Shown here: positions 56,416 through 64,000 of the stretch, piece by piece
Numbering within the stretch: the first letter of the stretch is position 1
Layout: every line of letters starts with the position of its first letter
NCBI GenBank assembly: GCA_028289645.1
Contig: JANQOK010000015.1
Coordinates: forward strand, 248,001-312,000
Direction: 5' to 3'
Origin: Anderseniella sp.
GTDB taxonomy: Bacteria > Pseudomonadota > Alphaproteobacteria > Rhizobiales > Aestuariivirgaceae
Length of the DNA stretch: 64,000 nt
Program-made: the position numbers and the translations under genes
Notes under the pieces: model-generated
The model's database searches: none
What the model was told of the DNA's origin: nothing
The model's input: only the letters and a program-made list of their open reading frames with translations

Positions 56416-59040
56416 ATGAGTGACACGAACGACAACGGTAATGGCAACGAACGTCCTGGCGGACGCACACTCGGCTTGCGCGGCGGTGGCCAGAGCAGGG
56501 TACGCCAGAACTTCTCCCACGGACGGTCCAAGACCGTTGTGGTGGAAACCAAGCGCAAACGTATTATCGGTGCACCGGGCGCAAAGCCCGCAAGCCCGGC
56601 TGCCAAGAAGGAAGCCCCGGCCAAGGCGCCTGCCGCGGCACCGGCTCCCAAGCCGGCGGCTGCAACCGCGGATGCTGCAGGAGCAGCGCCGGCCAGTCCT
56701 GCTGCGCCAAAGGCTGCACCGGCATCAGCTCCTGCCGCAGCGGCACCGGAACCTGCAGAAGCAAGGCGTCCTGCCATCAAGACAGTGGGCGCGCCGAAAG
56801 TGCTGCGCACCCTGACCGCTGAAGAGGCCGAGGCTCGCGAACGGGCGCTGGTCGAGGCGCGCCAGCGTGATATCGAGGACAAGAAACGCGCCGAGATAGA
56901 GGCCGTGGAACGTGCTGAACGTGAAGCGCGTGAAGCCGCCGAGCGTGTCGAAAAGGAAGCCGAGGAAGCCCGTCGCGCGGCGAAGCGTGCCGCGGAAGCG
57001 GAAGCCAAGCAGGCCGCGGAACAGCTCAAGGCCAGCAAGGCCGCCGCTGCGGCAGAAACCGAGACCGAAGCTGGCCGTTCGAAGTCGCGCCGCCCCGCCG
57101 GCGGTGCCGACAAGCCCGCAACAGCGCCGAAGCCGCGCAATGACTCGGACCGCCGTCGTGGCAAGCTCACCATTTCCAACGCGCTCAATGATGACGGCGA
57201 ACGGGCTCGGTCGCTGGCCGCATTCCGCCGCCGCCAGGAACGCCAGAAGAAACAGGCCATGGGCGGCTCTGTGACCAAGGAGAAGGTTGCCCGCGAAGTG
57301 ACCATTCCTGAAGTGATCACCATTCAGGAACTGGCCAACCGTATGAGTGAACGTGCCGTCGATGTCATCAAGTTTCTGATGAAGCAGGGCGAGATGCACA
57401 CCATCAACGACATCATTGACACCGACACTGCGCAGCTGATCGCCGAGGACTTTGGCCATACTGTCAAGCGGGTGTCTGAGTCTGATGTTGAAGAAGGCCT
57501 GATGGGGGATGACGATCCTGCCGACAGCCTTAAGCCCCGTGCGCCGATCGTGACCGTTATGGGCCACGTCGATCATGGCAAGACATCGCTGCTGGATGCC
57601 CTGCGCAACGCCTCGGTGGTGTCCGGCGAGGCAGGAGGCATCACACAGCACATCGGCGCCTACCAGGTTGATACAGACAACGGTCTGGTGACCTTCATCG
57701 ATACGCCGGGCCATGCCGCGTTTACCGCCATGCGCGCGCGCGGTGCCAAGGCGACCGACATCGTGGTCCTGGTCGTGGCGGCGGACGATGGTGTCATGCC
57801 GCAGACGATCGAGGCCATCAGCCATGCCCGTGAAGCCGGCGTGCCGCTGATTGTCGCCATCAATAAAATGGACAAGGAAGACGCGGATCCGAACCGGGTC
57901 CGGACCGACCTGCTGAACCATGAAGTGATTGTCGAGAGCATGAGCGGTGAAGTGCTCGAGGTGGAAATCTCAGCGCTCAAGGGCACCAATCTCGATAAGC
58001 TGCTTGAAGCGATCCTGCTGCAGGCGGAACTGCTCAACCTGCAGGCCAACCCTGATCGTGCTGCCGACGGTATCGTGGTCGAGGCGCAACTGGACAAAGG
58101 GCGCGGTCCAGTCGCCACCGTGCTGGTGCACCGCGGCACCCTGCACGTTGGTGATATTGTTGTCGCCGGGTCCGCCTGGGGCAAGGTTCGCGCCCTGATC
58201 AACGACAAGGGAGACAGCATTTCCGAGGCCGGCCCGTCGGTGCCTGTTGAGGTTCTGGGCATGAACTCGGCGCCCGAGGCTGGTGACCAGATTGTCGTGG
58301 TTGAACACGAGGGCCGGGCCCGCGAAATCACCGAATATCGCGCCCGCAAGATGCGCGATAACCGTGGTGCTCCGAGCGCCAGGTCGTCGCTGGAACAGAT
58401 GATGAGCCAGCTCAAGGAAAGCGGCAAGCAGGAGTTTCCGATCCTTATCAAGGCTGATGTGCAGGGATCTGCGGAAGCCATTGTGCAGGCGCTGGACAAA
58501 CTCGGCACCGAAGAAGTTGCCGCCCGCGTGGTGCATTACGCGGTTGGCGGTATTTCGGAATCCGACGTGCAGCTTGCGCAGGCTTCCAACGCTGTCGTTG
58601 TCGGCTTCAACGTTCGCGCCAACAAGCAGGCACGTGACTCCGCTGAGGCCAATGGCATCGAAATCCGCTACTACAACATCATCTATGACCTGGTTGATGA
58701 CGTGAAAGCGGCCATGTCCGGCCTGTTGTCGCCTGACCTGCGCGAGACCTTCCTTGGCAATGCCGAGATTCTGGAAGTCTTCAACATAACCAAGGTCGGC
58801 AAGGTTGCCGGTTGCCGGGTTGTGGAAGGCAATGTCCAGCGTGGTGCCAAGGTGCGCCTGGTGCGCGATAATGTCGTTGTCCACGAAGGCACATTGTCCA
58901 CGCTCAAGCGCTTCAAGGACGAGGTCAAGGAAGTCCAGGTTGGACAGGAATGCGGCATGGCGTTCGAGAACTACCAGGATATGCGTCCCGGCGATGTGAT
59001 CGAGTGCTTCACCGTGGAGAGTGTTCAGCGCTCGCTGTAA
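56416..59040 (+). CDS. infB: Translation initiation factor IF-2
   Basis: An 874-residue GTPase that brings initiator tRNA to the 30S subunit. The first 300 residues are Ala/Pro/Lys-rich and then Glu/Arg-rich coiled coil, as in alphaproteobacterial IF-2. IF2_N follows ([20 protein letters not shown]). The G domain has [16 protein letters not shown] near 380, [14 protein letters not shown] and [11 protein letters not shown]. The C-terminal domains bind fMet-tRNA. A single start is used; shorter IF-2 isoforms were not examined. Confidence 0.98.
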   Translation: MSDTNDNGNGNERPGGRTLGLRGGGQSRVRQNFSHGRSKTVVVETKRKRIIGAPGAKPASPAAKKEAPAKAPAAAPAPKPAAATADAAGAAPASPAAPKAAPASAPAAAAPEPAEARRPAIKTVGAPKVLRTLTAEEAEARERALVEARQRDIEDKKRAEIEAVERAEREAREAAERVEKEAEEARRAAKRAAEAEAKQAAEQLKASKAAAAAETETEAGRSKSRRPAGGADKPATAPKPRNDSDRRRGKLTISNALNDDGERARSLAAFRRRQERQKKQAMGGSVTKEKVAREVTIPEVITIQELANRMSERAVDVIKFLMKQGEMHTINDIIDTDTAQLIAEDFGHTVKRVSESDVEEGLMGDDDPADSLKPRAPIVTVMGHVDHGKTSLLDALRNASVVSGEAGGITQHIGAYQVDTDNGLVTFIDTPGHAAFTAMRARGAKATDIVVLVVAADDGVMPQTIEAISHAREAGVPLIVAINKMDKEDADPNRVRTDLLNHEVIVESMSGEVLEVEISALKGTNLDKLLEAILLQAELLNLQANPDRAADGIVVEAQLDKGRGPVATVLVHRGTLHVGDIVVAGSAWGKVRALINDKGDSISEAGPSVPVEVLGMNSAPEAGDQIVVVEHEGRAREITEYRARKMRDNRGAPSARSSLEQMMSQLKESGKQEFPILIKADVQGSAEAIVQALDKLGTEEVAARVVHYAVGGISESDVQLAQASNAVVVGFNVRANKQARDSAEANGIEIRYYNIIYDLVDDVKAAMSGLLSPDLRETFLGNAEILEVFNITKVGKVAGCRVVEGNVQRGAKVRLVRDNVVVHEGTLSTLKRFKDEVKEVQVGQECGMAFENYQDMRPGDVIECFTVESVQRSL

Positions 59041-59114
59041 GGCATCGGTAGAACACCGGATGTGCGAGCCCCGAGCGGGCCTGCCCGCCGGTTTCTCTGA
59101 TGAAGGACTTGACG

Positions 59115-59522
59115 ATGAAACCGAGAACAAAAGCTGGCAAGGGTCCCTCGCAGCGCCAGTTGCGTGTTGGCGAGTTGATCCGTCATGAACTGTCGGCGCT
59201 GTTCATGCGTGGCGACGTGATGGACCCGGTTGTAGAAAAATCCGGGGTCACCGTGCTGGAAGTGTCTGCCACGCCGGATCTCAGGACCGCCACAGCCTAT
59301 ATCCGGCCGTTTCAGCCGTCCGGTGACGGTGATGCACTGGTGCAGGCGCTTATGCGCCACCGCAAGTTCATCCGTGGTGAACTGGCTCCCAGGCTGCAAC
59401 TGAAGTTCATGCCGGAGATCAGGTTCCGCGTCGACAGCTCTATCGATTATGCCTCCAGCATTGATGCCCTGCTCGCCGACCCAAAGGTCAAGGCTGACCT
59501 CGGGCCGGAGCGCGATGACTGA
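59115..59522 (+). CDS. rbfA: 30S ribosome-binding factor A
   Basis: A 135-residue KH-fold protein that helps 16S rRNA 5'-end maturation and 30S assembly. SQRQLRVGELIRHELSALFMRG opens the domain. VTVLEVSATPDLRTATAYIRPF is the central beta sheet, and LQLKFMPEIRFRVDSSIDYAS ends it. The second ATG (59115) is chosen because AAGGA lies at 59103-59107 with seven bases between; the first ATG (59100) has no such site. truB follows after 14 bases. Confidence 0.95.
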   Translation: MKPRTKAGKGPSQRQLRVGELIRHELSALFMRGDVMDPVVEKSGVTVLEVSATPDLRTATAYIRPFQPSGDGDALVQALMRHRKFIRGELAPRLQLKFMPEIRFRVDSSIDYASSIDALLADPKVKADLGPERDD

Positions 59523-59536
59523 AAGCGTGGTCCCGG

Positions 59537-60448
59537 GTGGCTCGTCGTAAAAAGGGAAACCGCATCCACGGCTGGGTGTTTCTTGACAAGCCTCTCGGCA
59601 TGGGCTCCACGCAGGCTGTGTCGATGGTGCGCCGTGCCTTCAACGCCCAGAAGGCCGGCCATGCCGGCACCCTTGATCCGCTGGCCACCGGCCTGCTGGC
59701 CATTGCCCTTGGCGAAGCCACTAAGACAGTTCCCTACATGACCGATGCCGTTAAAACTTACACGTTTACGGTTCGCTGGGGCGAGGCCACGGAGACATGC
59801 GATGCCGAAGGCGAGGTCTGTGCGACCAGTCCCGTACGTCCCTCAAAGCATGAAATCGAGGATGTTCTATCTGGCTTTACCGGGCAGATTGAACAGGCAC
59901 CGCCTGTCTACTCGGCAATAAAGGTGGATGGTCAGCGGGCCTATGATCTGGCACGGGCCGGTGAACAGGTTGAGATGACCAGCCGGACGGTGCGGGTGGC
60001 AGACCTGAAACTGATTGGCTGCCCGGATGAAGACCACGCCGATTTCGAGGTGACCTGCGGCAAGGGCACCTATGTCCGCTCGCTGGCCCGCGACATGGCC
60101 GCGGCACTTGGCACCGAGGGGCATGTCACAGCGCTTCGCCGCATCGCTACCGGTGCAGTCTCGATTGACCAGTGTGTTGCGGCTGCAGCCTTTGATGATG
60201 GTAACGACATCGAGCGCTCCGATCTGTTGCATCCCTTGGAGGCGGTCCTTGGCCATTTGCCGGGCATTGAGCTGGGCGGGGCGGCGGCTGGCAGGATCGC
60301 TCACGGCAACCCGGTCGGGGTTCCGGCCGGCAGTGCGCTTGGCGACGGTGACGATCTGCTGCTGACCCGGTCCGGCGCGCCGCTGGCCATTGCGCAGGTC
60401 AAGGGCGACCTGATACAGCCGGTGCGGGTGTTTCAGCTCGGCGACTGA
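59537..60448 (+). CDS. truB: tRNA pseudouridine(55) synthase
   Basis: A 303-residue enzyme that makes pseudouridine 55 in the tRNA T loop. The catalytic Asp47 is in GHAGTLDPLATGLL. FTGQIEQAPPVYSAIKVDGQRAYDLAR and KGTYVRSLARDMAAAL are strong family motifs. It starts with GTG. The C-terminal PUA-like part is short. A terminator hairpin 60 bases after the stop ends this part of the operon. Confidence 0.96.
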   Translation: MARRKKGNRIHGWVFLDKPLGMGSTQAVSMVRRAFNAQKAGHAGTLDPLATGLLAIALGEATKTVPYMTDAVKTYTFTVRWGEATETCDAEGEVCATSPVRPSKHEIEDVLSGFTGQIEQAPPVYSAIKVDGQRAYDLARAGEQVEMTSRTVRVADLKLIGCPDEDHADFEVTCGKGTYVRSLARDMAAALGTEGHVTALRRIATGAVSIDQCVAAAAFDDGNDIERSDLLHPLEAVLGHLPGIELGGAAAGRIAHGNPVGVPAGSALGDGDDLLLTRSGAPLAIAQVKGDLIQPVRVFQLGD

Positions 60449-60508
60449 CGTTTACCGGTTTGTCTTTTGGTCTGGATTTGCCGCTGCATTTCAGTTATAC
60501 GCTGCCCC

Positions 60509-60534
60509 AACACCGGATTGTCCCGGTGTTTTTT
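60509..60534 (+). terminator. Terminator after truB, in front of rpsO
   Basis: AACACCGG (60509-60516) and CCGGTGTT (60523-60530) form a perfect 8-bp stem with a 6-base loop, followed by a T run to 60534. It should end the rimP-truB transcript, with rpsO transcribed mainly from its own promoter, which I could not place with confidence. Confidence 0.8.
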
Positions 60535-60600
60535 CATGGCCTTCGCTGGACGACATCCCGGCTCTAGGCGTCCCATTCCTCCATTTGAAAGGATTTCCCG

Positions 60601-60870
60601 ATGTCGATTACGCCTGAGCGCAAGCAGGAGCTTGTGAAGGAATACGCCACCGCTGACGGCGATACCGGTTCTCCGGAAGTGCAGGTCGCAATTCTGACCG
60701 AACGCATCAAGAACCTGACTGGTCACTTCCAGACCCACAAGAAGGACAACCATTCACGCCGTGGTCTGCTCAAGCTGGTCAGCCAGCGCCGCAAACTGCT
60801 TGACTATGTCAAGGTGCGTGACGAACCCCGCTACAAGAGCATTATCGAACGGCTCGGTATCCGGCGGTAA
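60601..60870 (+). CDS. rpsO: 30S ribosomal protein S15
   Basis: An 89-residue primary 16S rRNA-binding protein of four helices. [39 protein letters not shown] and [20 protein letters not shown] are nearly invariant in the family. GAAAGGA lies about 10 bases before the ATG. It is flanked by terminators on both sides and followed by pnp, the usual rpsO-pnp pair. Confidence 0.99.
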   Translation: MSITPERKQELVKEYATADGDTGSPEVQVAILTERIKNLTGHFQTHKKDNHSRRGLLKLVSQRRKLLDYVKVRDEPRYKSIIERLGIRR

Positions 60871-60885
60871 ATTCAGCAACGATGA

Positions 60886-60930
60886 GCGGGTGGTTTTCCG
60901 GATCGGGAGGCCGCCCGCTTCCCCTTTTTT
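60886..60930 (+). terminator. Terminator after rpsO
   Basis: GCGGGTGG (60886-60893) pairs with CCGCCCGC (60911-60918) over eight base pairs with one G-U, then TTCCCC and six T. Some read-through into pnp is expected, as in other proteobacteria. Confidence 0.7.
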
Positions 60931-60949
60931 GGCACGTACGGCAATGGGG

Positions 60950-60972
60950 CCGGGTGCCGATGTCCCGCCCGG
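60950..60972 (+). promoter_or_regulatory. pnp leader hairpin
   Basis: CCGGGTG (60950-60956) and CGCCCGG (60966-60972) form a 7-bp stem with one G-U and a 9-base loop in the leader of pnp. In E. coli a leader stem is cut by RNase III and pnp then represses itself; whether this stem serves the same purpose is not known. Confidence 0.4.
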
Positions 60973-61091
60973 GGGAAAGCCGCAAAAACTACAATACCGA
61001 TGGCGGCAGGGGCCGGAGCTGAGACGGGAGATGCAGAAACAGGGTTTCGCATCGCAGTTCAGCTCCACCATACATGTAAGGAAATATTTTT

Positions 61092-63215
61092 ATGTTTGAC
61101 ATTCATGTCGAAGAAATTGAATGGGCCGGACGCACGCTGAGGCTGGAAACCGGCCGTGTTGCGCGCCAGGCTGATGGTGCCGTTCTGGCGACCTATGGCG
61201 AGACGACCGTGCTGGCAACCGTGGTTGCCGACCGTGCACCCAAGCCTGGCCTGGACTTCTTTCCATTGACCGTGAACTACCAGGAAAAAACCTATGCTGC
61301 CGGCAAGATCCCGGGCGGGTTTTTCAAGCGTGAAGCAAGGCCGTCGGAGAAGGAAACCCTGGTTTCCCGCCTGATCGACCGTCCTATTCGCCCGCTGTTC
61401 GCCAAGGGCTTCAAATGCGAAACCCAGGTTATCCTCACCGTGCTCAGCCATGACCTTGAAAACGATCCCGATATCGTCGCCATGGTCGGTGCGTCCGCGG
61501 CCCTGTGCCTGTCCGGCGCTCCGTTCCTCGGACCGATCGGCGCTGCCCGTGTCGGTTACATTGACGGCGAGTATGTGGTCAACCCGACACTGGACCAGAT
61601 GCCGGACTCGATTCTGGACCTGGTGGTCGCCGGCACCAGCGACGCGGTGCTGATGGTTGAGTCAGAAGCCCAGGAACTGTCCGAGGAAGTCATGCTCGGC
61701 GCGGTGATGAAGGGCCATGAGGACTTCCAGCCGGTTATCGACGCAATCATCCGCCTGGCCGAGCGTGCAGCACGCGAACCCCGCGAGCACGTCGCCGAGG
61801 ACAATTCCGAGCTGCTTGCCGCAGCGAAGAAGCTGGCCGAGAAAGACCTTCGGGCAGCCTATTCGATCGCCGGCAAAGAAGAGCGCTACGAAGCCATTTC
61901 CGCCGCCAAGGCAAAGGTTGTTGAAGAACTCTGCGATCCGGAGGATGAGGATGCACCGGCTCCCAACAAGGTGGGCGAGGTCTTCAAGTCGATGGAGGCC
62001 GATATCGTTCGCGGCCAGATCATCGAGACCAAGTCACGCATTGACGGCCGCGGCCTTGCCGATGTCCGGCAGATCAAGTGCGAGGTCGGTGTGCTGCCGC
62101 GCACTCACGGCTCTGCCCTGTTCACGCGCGGTGAAACCCAGGCGCTGGTTGTCACCACGCTGGGCACCGGCGATGACGAGCAGTTCATCGATGCGCTGGA
62201 AGGCACCTATAAGGAACACTTCCTGCTGCATTACAACTTCCCGCCCTATTCTGTCGGCGAGACCGGCCGCACCGGCTTCACCGGCCGTCGCGAAATCGGT
62301 CACGGCAAGCTGGCCTGGCGCGCCGTGCACCCGATGCTGCCGAAAAAGGAAGAGTTCCCGTACACAATTCGTGTTGTATCGGAGATCACCGAGTCCAACG
62401 GCTCATCGTCAATGGCCAGCGTGTGCGGTGCATCGCTTGCCATGATGGATGCGGGTGTCCCGCTCACCCGTCCGATCGCCGGCATTGCCATGGGCCTGAT
62501 ACTGGAAGGTGACAACTTTGCCGTGCTGTCTGACATTCTCGGTGACGAGGATCATCTCGGCGACATGGACTTCAAGGTGGCAGGCACCGAACAAGGCGTT
62601 ACTTCGCTGCAGATGGACATCAAGATCACCGGCATTACCCAGGAGATCATGTCAACGGCTCTGTTCCAGGCCAAGGATGGCCGGATGCACATCCTGGGCA
62701 AGATGTCCGAAGCGATCTCCCAGGGCCGCGAGGAGCTCGGCGAACACGCGCCGCGCATCGAGGTCATGACGATCCCCGCAGACAAGATCCGTGAAGTCAT
62801 CGGTACCGGTGGCAAGGTGATCCGCGAGATCGTCGAGAAGACCGGCGCCAAGGTCAACATCAATGATGACGGCGTGATCAACATCGCCTCTTCCGACGGT
62901 GCCTCGATCAAGGCGGCTAAAGATTGGATTCACTCCATCGTCGCCGAGCCTGAAGAAGGTGTGATCTACGACGGCAAGGTGGTGAAGGTCGTCGATTTCG
63001 GCGCTTTCGTGAACTTCTTCGGTGCCAAGGACGGCCTCGTGCACATTTCCGAACTGGCACCCAAGCGGGTTGAGAAAGTCACCGATATTGTCACCGAGGG
63101 CCAGGATGTGAAGGTCAAGCTGCTCGGCTTTGACCAGCGCGGCAAGGTTCGCCTGTCGATGAAGCAGGTCGACCAGGAAACCGGTGAGGACCTCTCGCAG
63201 GCCAAGGAAGACTGA
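61092..63215 (+). CDS. pnp: Polyribonucleotide nucleotidyltransferase
   Basis: A 707-residue PNPase, the phosphorolytic 3'-5' exonuclease of the degradosome. Two RNase PH domains occupy about 1-220 and 310-545, with [27 protein letters not shown] in the first and [15 protein letters not shown] in the second, joined by a helical domain. The KH domain has [15 protein letters not shown] and the S1 domain has [20 protein letters not shown] lies nine bases before the ATG. It ends at a strong terminator shared with the convergent dehydrogenase gene. Confidence 0.98.
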   Translation: MFDIHVEEIEWAGRTLRLETGRVARQADGAVLATYGETTVLATVVADRAPKPGLDFFPLTVNYQEKTYAAGKIPGGFFKREARPSEKETLVSRLIDRPIRPLFAKGFKCETQVILTVLSHDLENDPDIVAMVGASAALCLSGAPFLGPIGAARVGYIDGEYVVNPTLDQMPDSILDLVVAGTSDAVLMVESEAQELSEEVMLGAVMKGHEDFQPVIDAIIRLAERAAREPREHVAEDNSELLAAAKKLAEKDLRAAYSIAGKEERYEAISAAKAKVVEELCDPEDEDAPAPNKVGEVFKSMEADIVRGQIIETKSRIDGRGLADVRQIKCEVGVLPRTHGSALFTRGETQALVVTTLGTGDDEQFIDALEGTYKEHFLLHYNFPPYSVGETGRTGFTGRREIGHGKLAWRAVHPMLPKKEEFPYTIRVVSEITESNGSSSMASVCGASLAMMDAGVPLTRPIAGIAMGLILEGDNFAVLSDILGDEDHLGDMDFKVAGTEQGVTSLQMDIKITGITQEIMSTALFQAKDGRMHILGKMSEAISQGREELGEHAPRIEVMTIPADKIREVIGTGGKVIREIVEKTGAKVNINDDGVINIASSDGASIKAAKDWIHSIVAEPEEGVIYDGKVVKVVDFGAFVNFFGAKDGLVHISELAPKRVEKVTDIVTEGQDVKVKLLGFDQRGKVRLSMKQVDQETGEDLSQAKED

Positions 63216-63243
63216 TCGGCCTGATCAGGCTTGCAAACAATTG

Positions 63244-63273
63244 AAAGAGCGCCGTTCTTGCGGCGCTCTTTTT
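63244..63273. terminator. Bidirectional terminator between pnp and the dehydrogenase gene
   Basis: AAAGAGCGCCG (63244-63254) and CGGCGCTCTTT (63261-63271) form a perfect 11-bp stem with a 6-base loop. A T run follows on the plus strand and the A's on the left give a short T run on the minus strand, so it can serve both convergent genes. Confidence 0.85.
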
Positions 63274-63322
63274 GATTGGGTCACGTATTGTCGAGCTCTC
63301 GGCGGTACCTCTGGAACCGCGG

Positions 63323-64000
63323 TTACAACATGGCCGGTACCACCCGGTCCGGCGGCTTGTGACCGTCGACAAATGTCTTGATGTTGATGATGACCTTTTC
63401 GCCCATGTCGACGCGGCCCTCGATGGTTGCTGATCCCATGTGCGGCATCAAAACCGCTTTCGGGTTTTTTAATAGCCGCGGATTCACGGCTGGTTCGTGT
63501 TCAAACACGTCGAGGCCGACACCGGCAAGTTCATCCTTTTCCAGCATCCGGGCCATGGCGTTTTCGTCGATCACTTCACCACGGGCAGTGTTGACGATGA
63601 TGGCCGTCGGCTTGAGCAGTTTCATGCGCCGAGCCGACAGCAGGTGATAGGTGCCCGGCGTGTGCGGGCAGTTCACCGATATGATATCCATGCGGGCCAG
63701 CATCTGATCGAGGCTTTCCCAGTAGGTTGCCTCCAGCTCTTCCTCTATGGAGGGGTGCACCGGCTTGCGGTTGTGATAGTGTATCTGCAGCCCGAACGCC
63801 TTGGCCCGCCGTGCCACGGCCTGGCCGATGCGGCCCATGCCGATGATGCCGAGACGCTTGCCGTAAATGCGCCGGCCCAGCATCCAGGTTGGCGACCAGC
63901 CCTGCCAGACCTCGTCATTGCTGATTGCTTCGGCGCCCTCGATCACCCGGCGCGACACCGCCAGGATCAGCGCCAGCGTCATGTCCGCGGTGTCTTCGGT
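63323..64000 (-). CDS. 2-hydroxyacid dehydrogenase (glyoxylate/hydroxypyruvate reductase type), C-terminal part
   Basis: The frame is open to the window edge, so the N-terminus is missing; 225 residues are visible. The visible part begins TEDTADMTLALIL, the catalytic-domain helix of D-2-hydroxyacid dehydrogenases. The NAD(P) loop GMGRIGQAVARR follows, then catalytic Arg in NTARG, Glu in VFEHEP and His in MPHMGSAT. SYNxH-like IHYHNRKP after the Rossmann loop suggests NADP preference and the GhrB/GyaR (glyoxylate, hydroxypyruvate or D-glycerate) group. Substrate cannot be fixed. It converges on pnp with a shared terminator. Confidence 0.9.
   Translation of the reverse strand, partial: TEDTADMTLALILAVSRRVIEGAEAISNDEVWQGWSPTWMLGRRIYGKRLGIIGMGRIGQAVARRAKAFGLQIHYHNRKPVHPSIEEELEATYWESLDQMLARMDIISVNCPHTPGTYHLLSARRMKLLKPTAIIVNTARGEVIDENAMARMLEKDELAGVGLDVFEHEPAVNPRLLKNPKAVLMPHMGSATIEGRVDMGEKVIINIKTFVDGHKPPDRVVPAML

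Noticed and set aside
56560-57130. Repeat-like Ala/Pro/Lys and Glu/Arg tracts in infB as a possible repeat array
   Set aside because: Low-complexity N-terminal regions are normal in alphaproteobacterial IF-2; no fixed repeat unit is present.
54265-57323. Long open frames antisense to nusA, ylxR and infB
   Set aside because: They mirror the codon bias of the sense genes, are Ser/Arg/Ala-rich without motifs, and overlap essential genes fully.

Overview
This 64 kb window is high-GC, tightly packed chromosomal DNA from an alphaproteobacterium, most probably of the order Hyphomicrobiales (Rhizobiales). The evidence is gene order: mltA-smr-XRE / hslUV / hisB-hisH-hisA-hisF-hisE-coaA; dapB-gpmA; dnaK-dnaJ and hrcA-grpE; rph-rdgB-hemW; rsmI-yraN-gshB; mutS-glnD-murJ-trpS; nfu-tsaB/rimI-miaB-phoH-ybeY-tlyC-lnt-XRE-metK; and trmB-rimP-nusA-ylxR-infB-rbfA-truB-rpsO-pnp. 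An alphaproteobacterial LexA box (GTTC-N7-GTTC) in front of comM agrees with this. The genus cannot be fixed from what is visible. I recognise no rRNA, tRNA, insertion sequence, prophage or CRISPR array. No gap without a gene exceeds 300 bases.

Layout. 1-3.5 kb: end of a lytic transglycosylase, Smr protein, XRE regulator, and HslUV protease on the other strand. 3.7-8.2 kb: histidine operon with a small membrane protein inside it, then pantothenate kinase. 8.2-14.5 kb: single genes and pairs (adenosine kinase, EI24-like membrane protein, endonuclease III, DUF2244, AraC/MGMT fusion, dapB-gpmA, SRPBCC, DUF1330). 14.6-20.4 kb: heat-shock block dnaJ, dnaK, grpE, hrcA, with an AlkB-like gene divergent from dnaK. 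20.6-28.9 kb: rph-rdgB-hemW, an LpoA-like lipoprotein, rsmI-yraN-gshB, DUF1993 and comM. 28.9-32.1 kb: accessory stretch with an undescribed 54-residue ORF divergent from a GcvA-type LysR regulator, then a hybrid histidine kinase. 32.2-40.6 kb: mutS, glnD, murJ, trpS. 40.8-50.4 kb: Fe-S scaffold, TsaB-RimI fusion, miaB, phoH, ybeY, tlyC, lnt, XRE regulator, metK. 50.4-52.5 kb: a small TetR-controlled redox module between metK and trmB. 52.5-63.2 kb: transcription, translation and RNA-decay operon. 63.3-64 kb: start-truncated 2-hydroxyacid dehydrogenase.

Most genes are housekeeping and can be assigned from motifs. The less ordinary material lies between genes: a divergent TetR control region with three related operators, a two-hairpin leader with a premature terminator before rimP-nusA, a LexA box at comM, a 17-bp palindrome over the nfu promoter, a sigma-32-type dnaK promoter close to alkB, paired GTCCGGAC palindromes before the AraC/MGMT gene, and the small ORF with its own promoter and ribosome-binding site. 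I did not find a convincing new multi-gene defence or metabolic system; the best candidates for something undescribed are the LysR/small-ORF pair and the TetR redox module.
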